NCBI GenBank assembly: GCA_022773025.1
Contig: JALEZF010000006.1
Coordinates: forward strand, 1-64,000
Reading direction: 5' to 3'
Length of the DNA stretch: 64,000 nt
Source of the DNA: Clostridium sp.
GTDB lineage: Bacteria > Bacillota > Clostridia > Clostridiales > Clostridiaceae
Shown: positions 63,650 through 64,000 of the stretch, piece after piece
Layout: the number at the start of each line of letters is the position of its first letter
How positions within the stretch are numbered: the stretch's first letter is position 1
The notes under the pieces: model-generated
What the model was told of the DNA's origin: nothing
Seen by the model: only the letters and a program-made list of their open reading frames with translations
The model's database searches: none
Position numbers and translations under genes: made by a program

Positions 63650-64000
63650 ATGAATGATAAAATTATTACTACATTAAATAATATATTTGATAGATATTGC
63701 TCTGCTTATATGAAAGTTAAAGGAGAGAGATGCTTAGAAAGTGGGCAGGTTAAAAACATAAGAGCAGGAGTAAAAGGTCATAACCTTGCTATAGTTGGAA
63801 AGGTGCAGTTTGATAGCCTTCCAAGGGAATCTAGCACATTTATTGATATAAATCTTCATGAAAAGCTTATAAATCATACAAAGTGCAGCTGTAATGATTA
63901 TAGGGCAAATGCAGGATTTAATGATAAATATATATGCAAACATATAGCAGCTACATTTTCTAAATATGTTAATGCTGTGGAAGCAAAGAACGGCAAGGTA
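63650..64000 (+). CDS. SWIM zinc-finger protein, probable SNF2-helicase N-terminus (partial)
   Basis: This is the start of a gene that runs off the window; 117 codons are visible. A SWIM finger is clear: CSCNDYRANAGFNDKYICKH (CxC...CxH) around residues 79-98. In Firmicutes this domain opens a large SNF2-type helicase, so that identity is likely but not seen. The ATG at 63650 follows GGTGAAAAG; an in-frame ATG at 63611 is an alternative. Confidence 0.7.
   Translation, partial: MNDKIITTLNNIFDRYCSAYMKVKGERCLESGQVKNIRAGVKGHNLAIVGKVQFDSLPRESSTFIDINLHEKLINHTKCSCNDYRANAGFNDKYICKHIAATFSKYVNAVEAKNGKV

Noticed and set aside
1..64000. CRISPR arrays, rRNA, tRNA genes or a replication origin
   Set aside because: No regularly spaced repeats, tRNA cloverleaf sequences, rRNA or DnaA-box clusters were noticed when reading both strands. 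A dedicated scan was not possible.

Overview
The window is AT-rich, mostly plus-strand DNA of a low-GC Gram-positive anaerobe. Clostridium sensu stricto is the best fit, judging from strong GGAGG-type ribosome binding sites, split glycine decarboxylase P subunits, a T-box leader, tryptophanase, and no respiratory genes. The species cannot be named from the sequence. No rRNA, tRNA or CRISPR array was seen.

Layout. (1) 0-11 kb: the end of an IS6-like element, a 26-residue membrane peptide, then two transcription units for unsaturated uronate use. The first has a DhuI-type isomerase and a TRAP transporter (P, Q, M). A LacI-family regulator follows. The second has a split transketolase, a KduD-like dehydrogenase, a 2-hydroxyacid dehydrogenase, a KDPG aldolase-VOC fusion and KDG kinase. 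Both units carry the same promoter/operator arrangement with an AAAGCGCTTT palindrome. (2) 11-16 kb: a ROK regulator, a decayed MFS transporter, an arginase-fold gene with an in-frame TGA, a patatin phospholipase and a DEAD-box helicase that has lost its catalytic first half. (3) 16.3-29.6 kb: a defence island. It holds a membrane-anchored Mrr-like nuclease (interrupted), a four-gene type III-like restriction-modification operon (SNF2 helicase, DUF4391, Mod, Res), a small membrane protein, a lipoprotein and a GmrSD/DUF262-type enzyme. (4) 30-35 kb: small zinc proteins, a lysophospholipase-like hydrolase, a lipoprotein, a frameshifted dGTPase and a diacylglycerol/NAD-kinase-fold protein. (5) 35.6-49.3 kb: orphan glycine decarboxylase P subunits with an SDR (gcvPA carries an in-frame TAG), NhaC, an MFS transporter, an IS6 remnant, an M32 carboxypeptidase, tryptophanase, and ArsR and MerR regulators around a collapsed CoA-disulfide reductase. 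(6) 49.4-58 kb: two copies of a structured-RNA leader plus MutS2-like module (one intact, one collapsed) flank an IS200 remnant and a FAD/ferredoxin-reductase/DUF5692 operon with a TetR regulator. (7) 58-64 kb: TldD/TldE, IS1182 and metallo-beta-lactamase remnants, a YhhN protein, a truncated trpP behind a Trp T-box, and the start of a SWIM-domain protein.

Two themes run through the window. One is gene decay: about a dozen genes carry single nonsense codons, single-base frameshifts or internal deletions, often next to IS scars. The other is RNA-level control: a Trp T-box with an altered acceptor-binding bulge, a ribosome-site-sequestering hairpin before tryptophanase, and a duplicated structured leader with covarying stems before a MutS2-like ATPase. 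The strongest candidates for something undescribed are that leader RNA, the type III system with its two extra partners, and the DUF5692 redox operon.
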